This document shows positions 34,840-45,530 of a stretch of 64,000 nucleotides of DNA, piece after piece. Origin of the DNA: Coprinopsis marcescibilis (taxonomy: Eukaryota; Basidiomycota; Agaricomycetes; Agaricales; Psathyrellaceae); NCBI GenBank assembly GCA_004369085.1, contig ML210186.1:62001-126000 (forward strand), in the 5' to 3' direction. Each line of letters begins with the position of its first letter. Position 1 is the first letter of the stretch. The notes beneath the pieces were generated by a model. It was not told the DNA's origin and did not search any database. It was given only the letters and a program-made list of their open reading frames with translations. The position numbers and the translations under genes were made by a program.

Positions 34840-35271
34840 GTTGGGTGGCCCCTTAGTTGGTATTGCTCCCCTCTATACTGATTATGAGCGGCAGCAGAAA
34901 CTAGACGATACGATAACGACAATCTTCCTCGTAACTGGAATGAGATTAGAAACCCGTTCTGGTTGAAGCTTGGAGTAAACCTGGCTTTTGCCTGGCTTGT
35001 TAGCGGAATCAATGAAGCCCAAAGTACTATAGGAGTGCCACTATCCCCTCAGGCTACCAGAGCTTCAGATATATGCCCAGCTAAGAGGTGCTTCATCGCT
35101 AAGAGCCTAAATCTATATTGCTGGTCAGTACGAGGAGGGCCGAGTCCAAAACGAGATGGCACTCGGAGCGTGAGAAACCGTTGCCAGTTTGGGCGCAGTG
35201 ATGCAGATGCGTTGTCGTGGACATCTGCAGTCATTCCTGCGCGTTCAATTAGCACAGTTACTCTCTCCACC

Positions 35272-36354
35272 ATGGCCTACGTTCAGGTAGAAGCAGACGA
35301 AGTAAGTGATCTTATGACATGTACCTCGCGATGTGCTCACTGTGAGGAAAGTCTCGGCTAGAAGAAGGCCCAGAGGGTCTGCAATTTAAATGTGTGTAAT
35401 CCTAACAAGCCTGTGATCATCGAGCTCGAGGAACTGAAGATTGTATGTTTCAACAGCATTTCTAGGGGCAGATGGCGGCGCAGATGCAAACCGCGCACCA
35501 AGAAGTGCAGGTGTTGGCAATGCCAACCGGGACTACCTCGCCGATTCTGAGAACCGACCAAAAGGTGGCGGCGCCTTTTGGACAGTGGAATACTACCAAC
35601 CCTACTTCGACATCGACACCAAAACTGTTTTGGAGCGCTGCTACCAGACCATGAACCCCCTCGCAGCCCCGACATACATCCCGAAATTCTTGCAACCGGC
35701 GGATCTGTATGGACCGTTTTGGACGCTCACTACCCTCATCTTCGCGTTGTTCCTGTCCTCCAGTCTGGCGGCGTCGATATCTGCGTACTTGTCGGCGGAA
35801 GGGACCAAGTACGACTATGACTTCAAGCTCTTGAGCATCGCTGTGACGCTAGTGTATGCGTACGGACTTGCCGTACCAGTGTTGTTCTGGCTGGCACTGC
35901 GGTATCTTGGTGTCGGGGAATGGAGTGTTGTTGAGGCCATTTCGGTGTGGGGATACGCCCAGTTTGTTTGGGTGCCTGTTAGCGTACGTCTACACTCGTA
36001 CTCGAATGACAGTTCACGATTAAACCTTTCTTGCAGATTCTGTGCGTCATTCCCGTGCCTATCGTCAGATGGGTTCTTGTGGGCGTGGGCTTTGGCCTTT
36101 CCGGGTGGTTCTTGGCAGCGAACATATATCCTATTCTTGCCGCAGTAAGTCAACCTATCCCTGTGAAAGCTGTCCGAGATACACGACTAACCATTTCTCA
36201 GGCAGAGGCAAAGGCCATGCGGCTATTCATTATCCTTATCGCTGCGATGCATCTTGGCATCGCGATCACCTTCAAAGTGGTTTTCTTCTCCTATTACGTG
36301 GTTGAACAGATTGGTGGAGATATCAAGGTCCCTGGCGGCGACGCACATCCATGA
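35272..36354 (+). CDS. YIP1-domain Golgi membrane protein (YIPF1/2-like)
   Basis: Five-pass membrane protein of the Yip1 family that works with Rab GTPases in ER-Golgi vesicle traffic. Start ATG at 35272 (CCACCATGGCC). Clear exons are up to 35983, 36037-36144 and 36202-36354. Motifs: FWTVEYYQPYFDIDTKTVLE, YQTMNPLAAPTYIPKF, ADLYGPFWTLTTLIFALFLS, IAVTLVYAYGLAVPVLFW, VWGYAQFVWVPVS, then ILCVIPVPIVRWVLVGVGFG and the last membrane span. The first junction is the weak point: splicing 35320 to 35457 (donor GTACCT, acceptor CAACAG) keeps frame and gives a 278-residue protein. Other donors (35305) with acceptor 35466 also work. Two partial copies lie at 25953-26405 and 31055-32065. Confidence 0.87.
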
Positions 36355-36701
36355 ACAACACTGGATGGCTGAATTGTATTGGTATCTTCTACGGTTACTT
36401 CCTAATTTATGCTGTTCAACGGAAAGCTCGTCATGAACTATGAACTGAGGTGCCTGGCCCCGTCGGTCATATGACACGAGGGAACTCGGTTTACCAGACA
36501 CTAAAAGGTTCCGGCTTGGTGGCTTTCTAGGCGCAGTAGTTCATTCATTTCCGTCGCACACAGACATCACATGTGGGGTAGGTATACTGATAATCGATAG
36601 ATATCTGGAGGTTTCGACTAACTTCTTGACAGGAATAAAAGGCTCCCGAAGTAAGAAAACAAGGTCTTCGACTCGCACCGGGAATACACAACAGAAATAC
36701 C

Positions 36702-37903
36702 ATGTCGACATTCCAAACGATCCAAGTAGGCCCCGGTGGTACTCAACTCGCATACGCGGACTCCGGAGTACCATCATCTACAAGCTATACCACCGTGTTC
36801 ATCATACATGGGACAATCTTTCATGTACGAATTTAGGCTATGAGCTGGTGTTCGATGGAGCTAACTTCAGAGATCCGCAATGCAGCCGCGTTCCAGACGA
36901 TTGTCGACCTTGCGACTGGCGCAAGCCTGCGCATCGTCGTAGTCAACGGCAGGGACTATCCAGGCTCTACGCCTCTCTCCGTAGACCCAAACCAAATCAC
37001 AGGTGCCTCTAAGGACGAGAAAGCAGGGTATCTCCGCGATCGTGGTATGGAGATCCTTCGCTTCGTGGACTTGTTCATTCAAGCAAACGATGTACCTGAG
37101 GTCTCTGAGGATGGAAAATCGGGCGGTGTTGCAGTCTTGGGATGGGCTCTTGGGGCTGGTGTAACCCTCGCCTCTCTATCTCACGCATCAGAACTGGACA
37201 AAGACGTCAGCGAGCGTCTTTCCAGATACATCCGGGCACATATCTTGCTGGGTGAGTGAAGTCCTCCATATCGCTTATACTTAGTCTGATGCGCAGCTCG
37301 TAGATCCGCCTACCCATGTTATAGGTCAACCGACTCCGCCAGAGTTCTGGATCCCTCTGGGGGACGAATTCATCCAGGAACCAGACCGTCTACCCGCCAG
37401 TATCCGATGGTTGGCCGGCTATTTTGACCACGGCGACATTACCCAGCGCGACAAGTCGAAGCTCTCTTAGAGGACACCACCCACGGAGATATCGCCTACC
37501 ACATTCATTGCGCATTATGCTTTCTCAGATCACGCGCACGTTGACCCTGCCTCCACCGCCTCGGACGGGCTGCTCTATTCGAAGGCTCTCGCAGCGCAGC
37601 TTGAGGCCAACTACCGAAAGGCATGCTTCGACTCTGAGGTGCGGTCGATCTTTCCGCATTCGAAGGTGATAGAGGTTGCACGAGATATGGCACCTGCGGT
37701 GGGGGTCATTGCGTTCTGGAAGATTCAAGATGACGATGCGGTTCATGGTGGTGGTCACGTAGCCTTCGACGTTATAAGAGGCGCAAATCACTTCGTATGT
37801 CATAAGTCTTTCAAGTGCTCGTTATGTGCTGATGATATGGCAGGCACAATGGGACTGTCCCGACAAAGTTATTGATTCAATCAGGCGAGCCGTGGGCGCT
37901 TGA
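36702..37903 (+). pseudogene. Alpha/beta-hydrolase-fold protein, copy 2, nonsense codon
   Basis: Paralogue of 32234-33447 with the same exon order: MSTFQTIQVGPGGTQLAYAD, FIIHGT, NGRDYPGST, the same LGWALGAG elbow, SERLSRYIRAHILLG, FDHGDITQRDKSKLS, then a TAG at 37468-37470 where copy 1 has TGG (Trp). The frame continues beyond the stop to QWDCPDKVIDSIRRAVGA, ending at 37903, and the rest is well preserved. The nonsense change therefore looks recent. A TATA-like ATAAAAGG lies about 60 bases upstream. If translated it would lose roughly 130 C-terminal residues including the His region. Confidence 0.8.
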
Positions 37904-38293
37904 AAGTAGAGGTTGGATTCTCTGAACTTCATTTTTAATCACCTCATTGACATGCCCTGCAAATGGTAGAGCTTTCTCGTCGTTTCGTCGCTAGGCTGTC
38001 TACCCGTAGTAACATTGCTTTCCTTTTGGTATTTCGAAGTAATTTGCTAAGGTCTCGACCTTTCTATCCGAGTTCTTTTGACTTTGCTATGACCACAGTC
38101 TTTTCAATCACGATTCTCGCTATTGTTTTTCTATAAGTAGCCTATGGGGATCTAATGCAGAGCCATGAGCGCCATTTCTTTTGCAAAGTGCTGTACGAGT
38201 CTCATCGTCCTTTCAGTACATACATGGCCTCTGACAAACGAGCCATGGGTGCATCAATCACAAAAGGAACATATCGGTGCATGCTGTATCATA
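37904..38293. other. Convergent 3' flanks
   Basis: Between the hydrolase copy 2 and the F-box gene. Nothing recognised. Confidence 0.35.
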
Positions 38294-40042
38294 CTAATCC
38301 AAAGATTCGAAGGGACAATCATCGTGGTGCGGAAAGGAAGGTCTTGGTATAGCAGACCATTGTCCAGTGATCACATCAACCCCCACATTTCGAAGAGCAT
38401 CCAAAGCCTTCAAGTATTCTGCTTCCACATCCCCTACTAGCCTCGTATCCTCATCCACAAACCGCTGATAGATCTTGAGGCGATCCGATGTACGCCCAGC
38501 GAATTGACCCTGCTGTCTGGACATCCAGTCAACAACCGGACCATGGATGCGCACGAATTCTTCCGGGGTGCATGCGTTGCGGCAGATGACACTTTCCAGA
38601 GCTGCTAGCCCGTTTGTCTTTAACGCTGTATCAATGTTGATGCGTTCGAGGGCGGTGCAATCTGGGACTTCGAGGTGCCTGATACTCGGTGCTCGAGAGA
38701 GTATATTTTCTGGTTCAGAGCCTGCCGAGGTACAGAAGCTCAGGAGTTCCTCGTTTAAAGAAAGGGTGTGAAGGGTGGCGGTCTCGAAGAGGCGTGAAAT
38801 GGTTGTGATATCTTCCGGACCCAACTCTTCCTCGTCCTCCTGCTTGCCTCCATCCTCCTGCTCGTCCCGCGGAGGGTGAACCTCATGAGAAATGCGCAGA
38901 TATACGAGAGAAGGCAAGATGAGGTTGGAGATGGCCCAAATTGTCGTAATTCCGCTGACGACCAGGCTCTTGAGGCCAGTATGTTGGTAGGTTCGAGGTG
39001 AGCTGTTGCCGAAGCTGAAAGATTGGATCTGCTCCAAAATAAGTTCTCGAAGTTGAGGCAGCTCTGTAATAACCTCCGCAAAGTAGTCGAAATAATTGTT
39101 TCCCGATTTGAAGTCGCAGTAGGAAAGATGCAGTGTTTTTAGGCCGGAATGATAAAACCCCTTTGGCCCAATGCAGAAGGAATCGATGCTCCACCCACCC
39201 AGGTGAAGTACTAGGAGCTTGGGAAGGCTGCGTTCCAAAGATGCTACGATGAATTCGAATTCAAGGTAGATGATATCATCCTCGTCAACTATAACCGTTT
39301 GCAAGTTGCGAGTGGCTGCCAACGTCAGCCGCTCGAGGTTTGCCATCTTGTGTAGATGCGACTGGAAGAAGTGGCGCGGACAGTGGCAGGAGAAAAACTG
39401 GAAGTCCCCCACATTCTTCAAAGTCGCCTTGAGGAAAGGCGTGAAAGTATAGTCATGATTTAAAGCCTCAAAGAATGATTCCATAAATGATTCCATGTCT
39501 GCTTCTCTAATGCCTGCAGGGGCTTCTCCCGTAAGCCTTAGAGAAAATGGCTTGTTTACCCCAGCCCGCTGGTACCAGTCGACGGTCTTGTGCCACAAGT
39601 CTTGGTCAGAACTTGAGGGCTGGAGGTCACTCACGATAGTGAGGCTGAGGCTTCGCCAAAGCTCGAGTGTTGTGAACGCAACATCCCTCCACTGCTTGCA
39701 TACGGCGCGAAGGACTGCGAAGTGCTTCCGGCCTTTGCTGTCCAGAAGCTCGTCTAGGCTGTAACGGAGCAGGAGGGCGACGAGCTCATTGGGGAAGTGG
39801 CGAGTTGGGAACAAAAGTGTGTCGTATTTGATTCTTTCTGTCACTAGCACCTCTTTTCGAGATTGAAGCTGAGACAACTCTTCTAAGAGCGGCTTGATGA
39901 GTTTGTCAAGACCAGAAATCTCGTCGATGATGGGCTTTCGATGAGAGGCACATTTGCGAACGAGGTTATCAGGAAGGGGTTCGTTGTGGGAGAAAAAGGG
40001 GAGGAATTCGGATACCGTGTCCGCCTTTGTGTGCACAGACAT
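38294..40042 (-). CDS. F-box protein with degenerate LRR region (first of a pair)
   Basis: Single-exon protein of 582 residues. After a 65-residue coiled N-terminal part (HRKPIIDEISGLDKLIKPLL, EELSQLQSRKEVL) comes the F-box-like segment FPNELVALLLRYSLDELLD, then LRAVCKQWRDVAFTTLELWR, the usual ending of Agaricomycete F-box motifs. The C-terminal 400 residues carry irregular leucine-rich units (LERLTLAATRNLQTVIV, LKTLHLSYCDF, LRELILEQIQSF). F-box proteins bind Skp1 and present substrates to SCF ubiquitin ligases; the target is unknown. The start ATG at 40042 begins a conserved MSVHTKADTVSEFLPFF leader that is also seen in the paralogue at 41961-43649. An acidic insert (about residues 385-405) is peculiar to this copy. 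Confidence 0.85.
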   Translation of the reverse strand: MSVHTKADTVSEFLPFFSHNEPLPDNLVRKCASHRKPIIDEISGLDKLIKPLLEELSQLQSRKEVLVTERIKYDTLLFPTRHFPNELVALLLRYSLDELLDSKGRKHFAVLRAVCKQWRDVAFTTLELWRSLSLTIVSDLQPSSSDQDLWHKTVDWYQRAGVNKPFSLRLTGEAPAGIREADMESFMESFFEALNHDYTFTPFLKATLKNVGDFQFFSCHCPRHFFQSHLHKMANLERLTLAATRNLQTVIVDEDDIIYLEFEFIVASLERSLPKLLVLHLGGWSIDSFCIGPKGFYHSGLKTLHLSYCDFKSGNNYFDYFAEVITELPQLRELILEQIQSFSFGNSSPRTYQHTGLKSLVVSGITTIWAISNLILPSLVYLRISHEVHPPRDEQEDGGKQEDEEELGPEDITTISRLFETATLHTLSLNEELLSFCTSAGSEPENILSRAPSIRHLEVPDCTALERINIDTALKTNGLAALESVICRNACTPEEFVRIHGPVVDWMSRQQGQFAGRTSDRLKIYQRFVDEDTRLVGDVEAEYLKALDALRNVGVDVITGQWSAIPRPSFPHHDDCPFESLD

Positions 40043-40567
40043 TATGGGATGTGCAGTGAGGGAGGTGAAGCCTAAATCGTTAGGTCAGCTACGGAGACTA
40101 GGTGAAGCCGCCGATTTATCGATAAGCACCCGTGCGAATGCTCCAGTTCAAAAATTTACGTAACAACAACCTGGAGATCAGCACTTGCTAGGCTAGATGT
40201 ATATCCATACGGCCAATGTAAGTGTGTCCGACGACGTTCAGTCGCCGTCCGCGTAATAATTATTGTTAATAGTTAAGCTAGTTAGCGCCCATGTAGTGAT
40301 TGTGCGGCCGCCCTGCAGACTACTTGAACGCGTCACGGCCAAGTCACGGCTGCGGTCACCAGTGTTGACTCGGAACACCTACTTAGCAGCCGATCTGATT
40401 CGCATCGGACACTGCAACTTACGGCATGCAAGAGTTACAGGTTGCCGCACTGTTTCGTCATTGCTGCAGTGCGCATGCCAGCACAAATTAGAGATGACGA
40501 GTAGTCTCGGCCAGGATTGAATGGAAACATATAAGATCTGGGCAGTCATGGTGACAAGTTGGGTATC
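40043..40567. promoter_or_regulatory. Divergent promoter region of the F-box and SDR genes
   Basis: 525 bases between divergent starts. CATATAAGATC at about 40528-40538 is a TATA-like site 35 bases before the SDR ATG. No other feature. Confidence 0.4.
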
Positions 40568-41641
40568 ATGATTCTCTCCTTTCGCTCTGTTGCAGCAGCT
40601 CTCATTTTACCATCAGCACTCTACTCAGGAGCCAAATTCTACTCCAGACTTGCCATGCCAAAGCTTGCCGCTGTCCGATCGGCCAACATTCGAGCAGCCT
40701 CCGTGCTCAAGGCAAACCCACCCGTCGCTGTCGTGGTCGGAGGAACCTCAGGAATTGGTCAGGGAATGACTGAGGCCTTTGCAAGGTTTACAAACGGCAA
40801 CGCACATATCGTGATAGTCGGGCGCAACCGACAATCCGCCGAAACGATCCTCTCACAGCTCCCCAAGCCTACGGACTCTTCGTCTTGGTCACACGAATTC
40901 GTTCAATGCGACGCGACTCTTATGAAGAACGTGCAGAAGGCATCGCAGGAGATCCTTCAACGGCATTCCAAAATCAACTTTCTCATTATGAGCCCGGGCT
41001 ATTCAACTACAGAAGGTCGTACTGAAACCGAGGAGGGTATCGACCGCAAACTCGCTGTCCATTACTACGCCAGGTGGAAGTTCATTGATCAGCTTCTTCC
41101 GGCCCTGAAGAACGCCAATAATTCTGGAGAAGAGTCGAAGGTCATGTCCGTCTTCGCGGCGGGGGCTGGTGGGGAAATCAATGTGGACGATTTGGGATTG
41201 GTCAAGACGTTCTCTCTCAAGAATGCTGCTCTGCAGGCGCCCACGTATAATGACCTCATGGCTGAGGTACGCGCTCGTCCAGCCTGCTCAGAATGTAGGA
41301 TATCGATACTAATTAATCTTCACCAGGAATACGCATCGCGCAACCCCGGATTGACGTTCATTCACAGCATCCCTGGCTTCGTCAACACCAACCTGGCATC
41401 CAATTCGCCTTCGGCATCCATCAGGGCTTTCGCCTTTCTTATGGACATCATGTCCCCCCTCATTACCACTCAGGATGAATGCGGCGAGTACATGTGGAAC
41501 GGGGTCTTCCAGCACACGTCAGGGGTCTTCAGGACTGATTCCCATGGGGAAAATATGCACAACAAGCGATATTACGGCAACGAAGATCAGAGACGGAGAC
41601 TATGGGAGCACACATCCAAAGTGACCAATGTACCACTGTAA
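40568..41641 (+). CDS. Short-chain dehydrogenase/reductase-like protein, membrane-anchored N-terminus
   Basis: NAD(P)-binding Rossmann protein. Exons 40568-41266 and 41327-41641 give 337 residues; the 60-nt intron (GTACGC...ACTAATT...CACCAG) is open in frame, so some models will translate it. Residues 1-25 are hydrophobic (MILSFRSVAAALILPSALYS), a signal anchor. The cofactor loop is VVVGGTSGIGQG, followed by IVIVGRN, CDATLMKN and NFLIMSPGYS. The active-site Ser region reads VMSVFAAGAGGEIN and the place of the Tyr-x-x-x-Lys motif reads TYNDLMAE, so the lysine is absent, as in a divergent fungal SDR subgroup. Activity is therefore uncertain. It stands between two related F-box genes on the other strand. 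Confidence 0.82.
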   Translation: MILSFRSVAAALILPSALYSGAKFYSRLAMPKLAAVRSANIRAASVLKANPPVAVVVGGTSGIGQGMTEAFARFTNGNAHIVIVGRNRQSAETILSQLPKPTDSSSWSHEFVQCDATLMKNVQKASQEILQRHSKINFLIMSPGYSTTEGRTETEEGIDRKLAVHYYARWKFIDQLLPALKNANNSGEESKVMSVFAAGAGGEINVDDLGLVKTFSLKNAALQAPTYNDLMAEVRARPACSECRISILINLHQEYASRNPGLTFIHSIPGFVNTNLASNSPSASIRAFAFLMDIMSPLITTQDECGEYMWNGVFQHTSGVFRTDSHGENMHNKRYYGNEDQRRRLWEHTSKVTNVPL

Positions 41642-41960
41642 CGACGAAGAAAAGGTTATTCATATTCGCCATCCACTATATGTACAGTATATTTTACCAT
41701 AACATCGAGCTTAATGTCAATAGAACCTGCTACTCAAGTCTAGAGGAGTAAATTGCCACAGGGACAATCGTTCTCATGCGAATCTGAGATGAAGCTTTTA
41801 CCATTCGTGGCGACGGCGACAAGACGATGTACATTGTTCGGGACAGAAAACCAAACAGAGAACACGATGCTACTACGATCATAGTTTAGAGGCAAGCAGG
41901 CGAATTTCAAGGTACTACGAGAGAGCCACATACTATATTAGCTGGCTGGATCCCCATACA
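41642..41960. other. Convergent 3' flanks of the SDR and second F-box gene
   Basis: 319 bases without recognised features. Confidence 0.35.
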
Positions 41961-43649
41961 CTACCGGCGAACTTGTGCAGAAACTTCCATAATATCAAAC
42001 GGACAATCATGTTCAGGAAACTCTTGTCCAGGTATATGCTCCCACTCGTTAATCATATCAACACCGACTGTCTGAAGGGCTCCCAAAGCCTGCTCATAGC
42101 TCTCCAGGTTCATGTCCACCCCTTCGTCCACGAGCCGCTGGTAGATGCAAAGACGACCCATCGGCTCATCGGGCCGAACTTGACTGCTAGTCTTCCAGGC
42201 GACAATGGAGCTATGGACACGCACGACGTCATCCCTTGTACAAGGACTCTTGCAGACGACCGTTTCCAAATTGCTCAGCCCTTTGCCTGCTAGCAGCGTC
42301 GCAACGTCGATGTGGCCGAAGAAGGTGCAATTGGGGACTTCGAGCCGCCGAATGTACATCGTTCGGGCAAGGCAATCGGTGCCGTTGGTCGCAAGGTCCA
42401 CGGACCCTTCCTCCAAGGAGAGCGTATGCAATGTTTGGTTCTCGGTCAGACGAGAGATCGTTTCTCTTTCGATCCTCCCGTTGTCTTGATCTTCCCTGGA
42501 AGCCGATGGCGAGTTTGATCCCGTCAGAGCTTCAGATAAGAGAATACGGAAGTGCTGGAGGGAGGGAAATGAGATACTTGATATTGACATCATGGTATCC
42601 CGTCCTCTGACGACCAGCGTCTGTAGACCGGTGTGTTGCGAGCGTTCGGCTGAGAGGTTGGCCATGTTGCTGTGGTTGTCGTTGTCGTTATCTGTATCTG
42701 TGTCAACATGCTCCAAGGTGAGCATCTTGAGTGCAGGGAGGCCATCGCAAATAAACTGCACAAAATTTTGGGTAGTACCCAGTGTAGGAGAATGGATAAT
42801 GTGAAGCGAAGTAAGGTGGGGATGTCTAAGTTTTTCATATGGATGGTTGCTCTCCAACCCCGATAAATGTAAGCTGCGGAGTCTCGGCAGGTTTTTCCAC
42901 AATGGCGGCCGAACGAGGAGGGGGAGACTCCCAGACCAAGCCCATATAGAATCCGTATAAGTGCGACTACTAATAATAGGCCGTTCAATGCTGGAGGCTA
43001 TCGTGAGTCTCTCGATGTTGGGCATTTCCATCAACCTTCCTCCATCATCGTCACAGTCGGTGGCAGTTATCGAGAATAATTCCAAATCGGTCACGCGTGG
43101 CGCATTTGCGAAATAGCGGAAGAAGGCGAAAAAGGCATCTTGCGCGCGGAATTCGGTGCCATAGCCCTGGCAGCTCTGGGTGACCCTTAATGCTAGAGGT
43201 GCCATCTCTCCAGCTCGGTCGCACCAAGATGTAACAGGACCAAAAGTTCCATACTCATCCCATATGTCGAAGCCAACTCCCCGCCAAAGCTCGGGGGTTG
43301 CGAAGGCTACATTTCTCCACTGCTTGCAAACAGATCGCAGATTTGCAAAGTGAATACGCCCTTTCCTGTCCACAATCCTTCCAAGACAGTGACGAAGCAG
43401 ATGGGATACAATTTCGTTCGGTAATCGCCGCATCGGGGAAAGCAGGGTGTCAAATTTCGCTTTCTCGGGTTGGAGTCCACGCAACTCCTCCAAGATTGGC
43501 TGGATCTGATTTTGCAAGGTCGCAATCCTGTCGATGATGAATTGGCGATGGGAAGTACATTTGAGCGCGAGATCGTCAGGTAGGGGTTCGTTTCCGGTGA
43601 AGAATGACAAAAGTTCGGGTATGTTGTCGGCTTTGGTAAAATTCAGCAT
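41961..43649 (-). CDS. F-box protein with degenerate LRR region (second of a pair)
   Basis: Single-exon protein of 562 residues, paralogue of 38294-40042. Shared blocks: KADNIPELLSFFTGNEPLPD, HRQFIIDRIATLQNQIQPIL (coiled), LPNEIVSHLLRHCLG (F-box), LRSVCKQWRNVAFATPELWR, and near the C-terminus LCIYQRLVDEG and the closing EHDCPFDIME, which matches HDDCPFESLD of the first copy. The middle LRR part has diverged strongly, and here it holds a run of alternating Asp/Asn (DTDTDNDNDNHS) coded by a microsatellite near 42675-42710. Presumed SCF substrate receptor. The start at 43649 opens the same leader as in the sister gene. Confidence 0.85.
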   Translation of the reverse strand: MLNFTKADNIPELLSFFTGNEPLPDDLALKCTSHRQFIIDRIATLQNQIQPILEELRGLQPEKAKFDTLLSPMRRLPNEIVSHLLRHCLGRIVDRKGRIHFANLRSVCKQWRNVAFATPELWRGVGFDIWDEYGTFGPVTSWCDRAGEMAPLALRVTQSCQGYGTEFRAQDAFFAFFRYFANAPRVTDLELFSITATDCDDDGGRLMEMPNIERLTIASSIERPIISSRTYTDSIWAWSGSLPLLVRPPLWKNLPRLRSLHLSGLESNHPYEKLRHPHLTSLHIIHSPTLGTTQNFVQFICDGLPALKMLTLEHVDTDTDNDNDNHSNMANLSAERSQHTGLQTLVVRGRDTMMSISSISFPSLQHFRILLSEALTGSNSPSASREDQDNGRIERETISRLTENQTLHTLSLEEGSVDLATNGTDCLARTMYIRRLEVPNCTFFGHIDVATLLAGKGLSNLETVVCKSPCTRDDVVRVHSSIVAWKTSSQVRPDEPMGRLCIYQRLVDEGVDMNLESYEQALGALQTVGVDMINEWEHIPGQEFPEHDCPFDIMEVSAQVRR

Positions 43650-44139
43650 GGTGGAGGTTGATAAAAGAAAGAGATGAGGATAGATTGGATCAGTGAGCGC
43701 TCGAACTAGTCACGTCCTCATTGATCGGCTGCGACCTGATATGAATCATTGATTGGGGTCACACGCCAAGTTCAACTAACTGCGCCTGCCGGAGGCAAAG
43801 CCTGTGGGACACGTATACCTGACATGCCGACATTTAAAAAACCACCTGGGACAGAACCGCAGGCTACATTACTGCGCCGTAGTGCTTCGAGAGCCCTGCT
43901 AGGTCGCTAACCTCGGTACAATGACAGGTTGTCGCGAAGAACGTGGCAGTTAGATTCTTTAACTGTCCCTGAAATTGGATTGTCCTGACTCGGAGCTCGC
44001 CCAAAGAGCCCATCACTTGGACCCGCAGTCTCGTGAATATATAGACCAGTATCAGCGCTCAATTGCTCACTCACGCCTTCACCCATATCCTGTCGCAAGG
44101 ACTCCTACCACTTCACCTCTCACCCTTTCCAACCTTGCA
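43650..44139. promoter_or_regulatory. Divergent promoter region
   Basis: 490 bases between the second F-box gene and the membrane-protein gene. GAATATATAGACC at about 44035-44047 is a TATA-like site 100 bases before the ATG at 44140. Confidence 0.4.
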
Positions 44140-45269
44140 ATGATCGATCTCCGTGGCGACTCGGTCAACAACGAATGGGACATCAAACCGCCTGTGAACC
44201 CACCTCCCGGAACCTCGACAAGTCTCATCGTCGACCCCGAGCAGGAGTCTCCCCCGCTCGACACTATCTCTCAAGTGCAGCCACAGGAGAACGATGTTGC
44301 ACCGCCAAAGTATACCCCCACCATTCGAGAGACCATTGACAGGTACGGTCGTTTCAACTAATTGCGATTGGTTTGACTGACAAGCACCAGTTTCGAGCGA
44401 GATTTCGCCCGACCTTGGACGAAAGAAATTCTACATGCCACTTGCTTGCCAGCTCCCGTCGCAGTACGATGATTCTCGCTAGCAATTTCATCTCTCTATC
44501 TAACGATCCTTGTTAGAACTATGTAGAGACCTCTGTCACGGTCTCCCTTCTGATATCCGGGGCATTCCTGTGAGTAGGCACAACGTCCCAAAGGTTATCC
44601 AACTCAAGTTTTCACTCAGCGTTATCGTCGGATCTATCTCACTATTGAAAAGATCAACGTCGCTGATGATATACCTTGCATGGCACACAACCTTCCACAT
44701 TATGGGACGTGAGTGTTCATTCTGATTCGTATCCCTTGACATGCATTGTCGCTGAACAATTATATCCAGTTTCTCTGAAGTTCTTGGGGCTCTCTATCCA
44801 AGCATTCCTGATCTTCGTTGGAGTCGCCTTCTTCCTTCTCACCTGCAAAACCTTCTTCGTGCTTCCCCTTCAAGTCACTTGGTGGTTGTACAAGCAACCT
44901 GGTTGGAGGGAAGGCGATTGGAGTGTGTTTGGCACCGAAGTAAAACGTGGAGTGGAAGAGCTTGGGGTGGCATCGCTGGATATTGCCGAGCTGCGTCGAC
45001 AATCCATCGAACAGTTCAATCGTGTTGCCAGCACTCTCAATGTCAGCGACAGACTGTTCGATTCCGATTTCGATGGGGTGCAGGCACAGTTAAAGGGGAT
45101 GCAATGGAAGCCCCTCATCTTGAAGAGCACATACTGGACGTTGAAGGCAAGCGTAGAGGCATTGAAGGTCATGCTCAAATACACGACGCGAGGGGCGGAT
45201 GTGTTTGGGTCGCTTGTAATGAGGGAAGTGAATGCCAGAAGGGCTGCTCGAGAACCTCGATTGGATTGA
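44140..45269 (+). CDS. Hypothetical multi-pass membrane protein
   Basis: Exons 44140-44342, 44391-44463, 44517-44569, 44620-44708 and 44770-45269 sum to 918 nt (305 residues), all phases consistent. Residues 1-90 are hydrophilic and Pro-rich (PPVNPPPGTSTSLIVDPEQE). Then come three hydrophobic stretches: SVTVSLLISGAFLVIVGSIS, LMIYLAWHTTFHIMGLSLKF and LGLSIQAFLIFVGVAFFLLT, followed by LPLQVTWWLYKQPGWREGDW and a 150-residue charged C-terminal domain with a helical AELRRQSIEQFNRVASTLNV. No known domain recognised; the layout (soluble tail, membrane hairpins, coiled tail) would fit an ER or mitochondrial membrane organiser, but that is a guess. Confidence 0.75.
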
Positions 45270-45530
45270 AATTTCTCATAGGCGGACCAATGTTTTTATA
45301 TACGATAGTATTGTATGTGTACTCTAATTTATCTTGCGCCAATTCTCTCACTCTCTGGCTTGTCCTGTCGGCCTCAAGCCCCTATTTTATGAGCGCTTAT
45401 TGCCCCGTGCCGGATCAAATGCGGTGGGTGATGGCACCAGCCCGCGCCGATCCCAATCCGGTTTTGTTGGCAACGCCACCGACAGCGCCCCTTGGCATCG
45501 TACTTTTTCAACTTTCTGTCGCTCTCAACC

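Noticed and set aside
40568..41641. Reading the SDR gene as one uninterrupted exon
   Set aside because: The 60-nt in-frame stretch 41267-41326 has GTACGC, a CTAAT branch-like site and CACCAG, and its translation interrupts the conserved protein.
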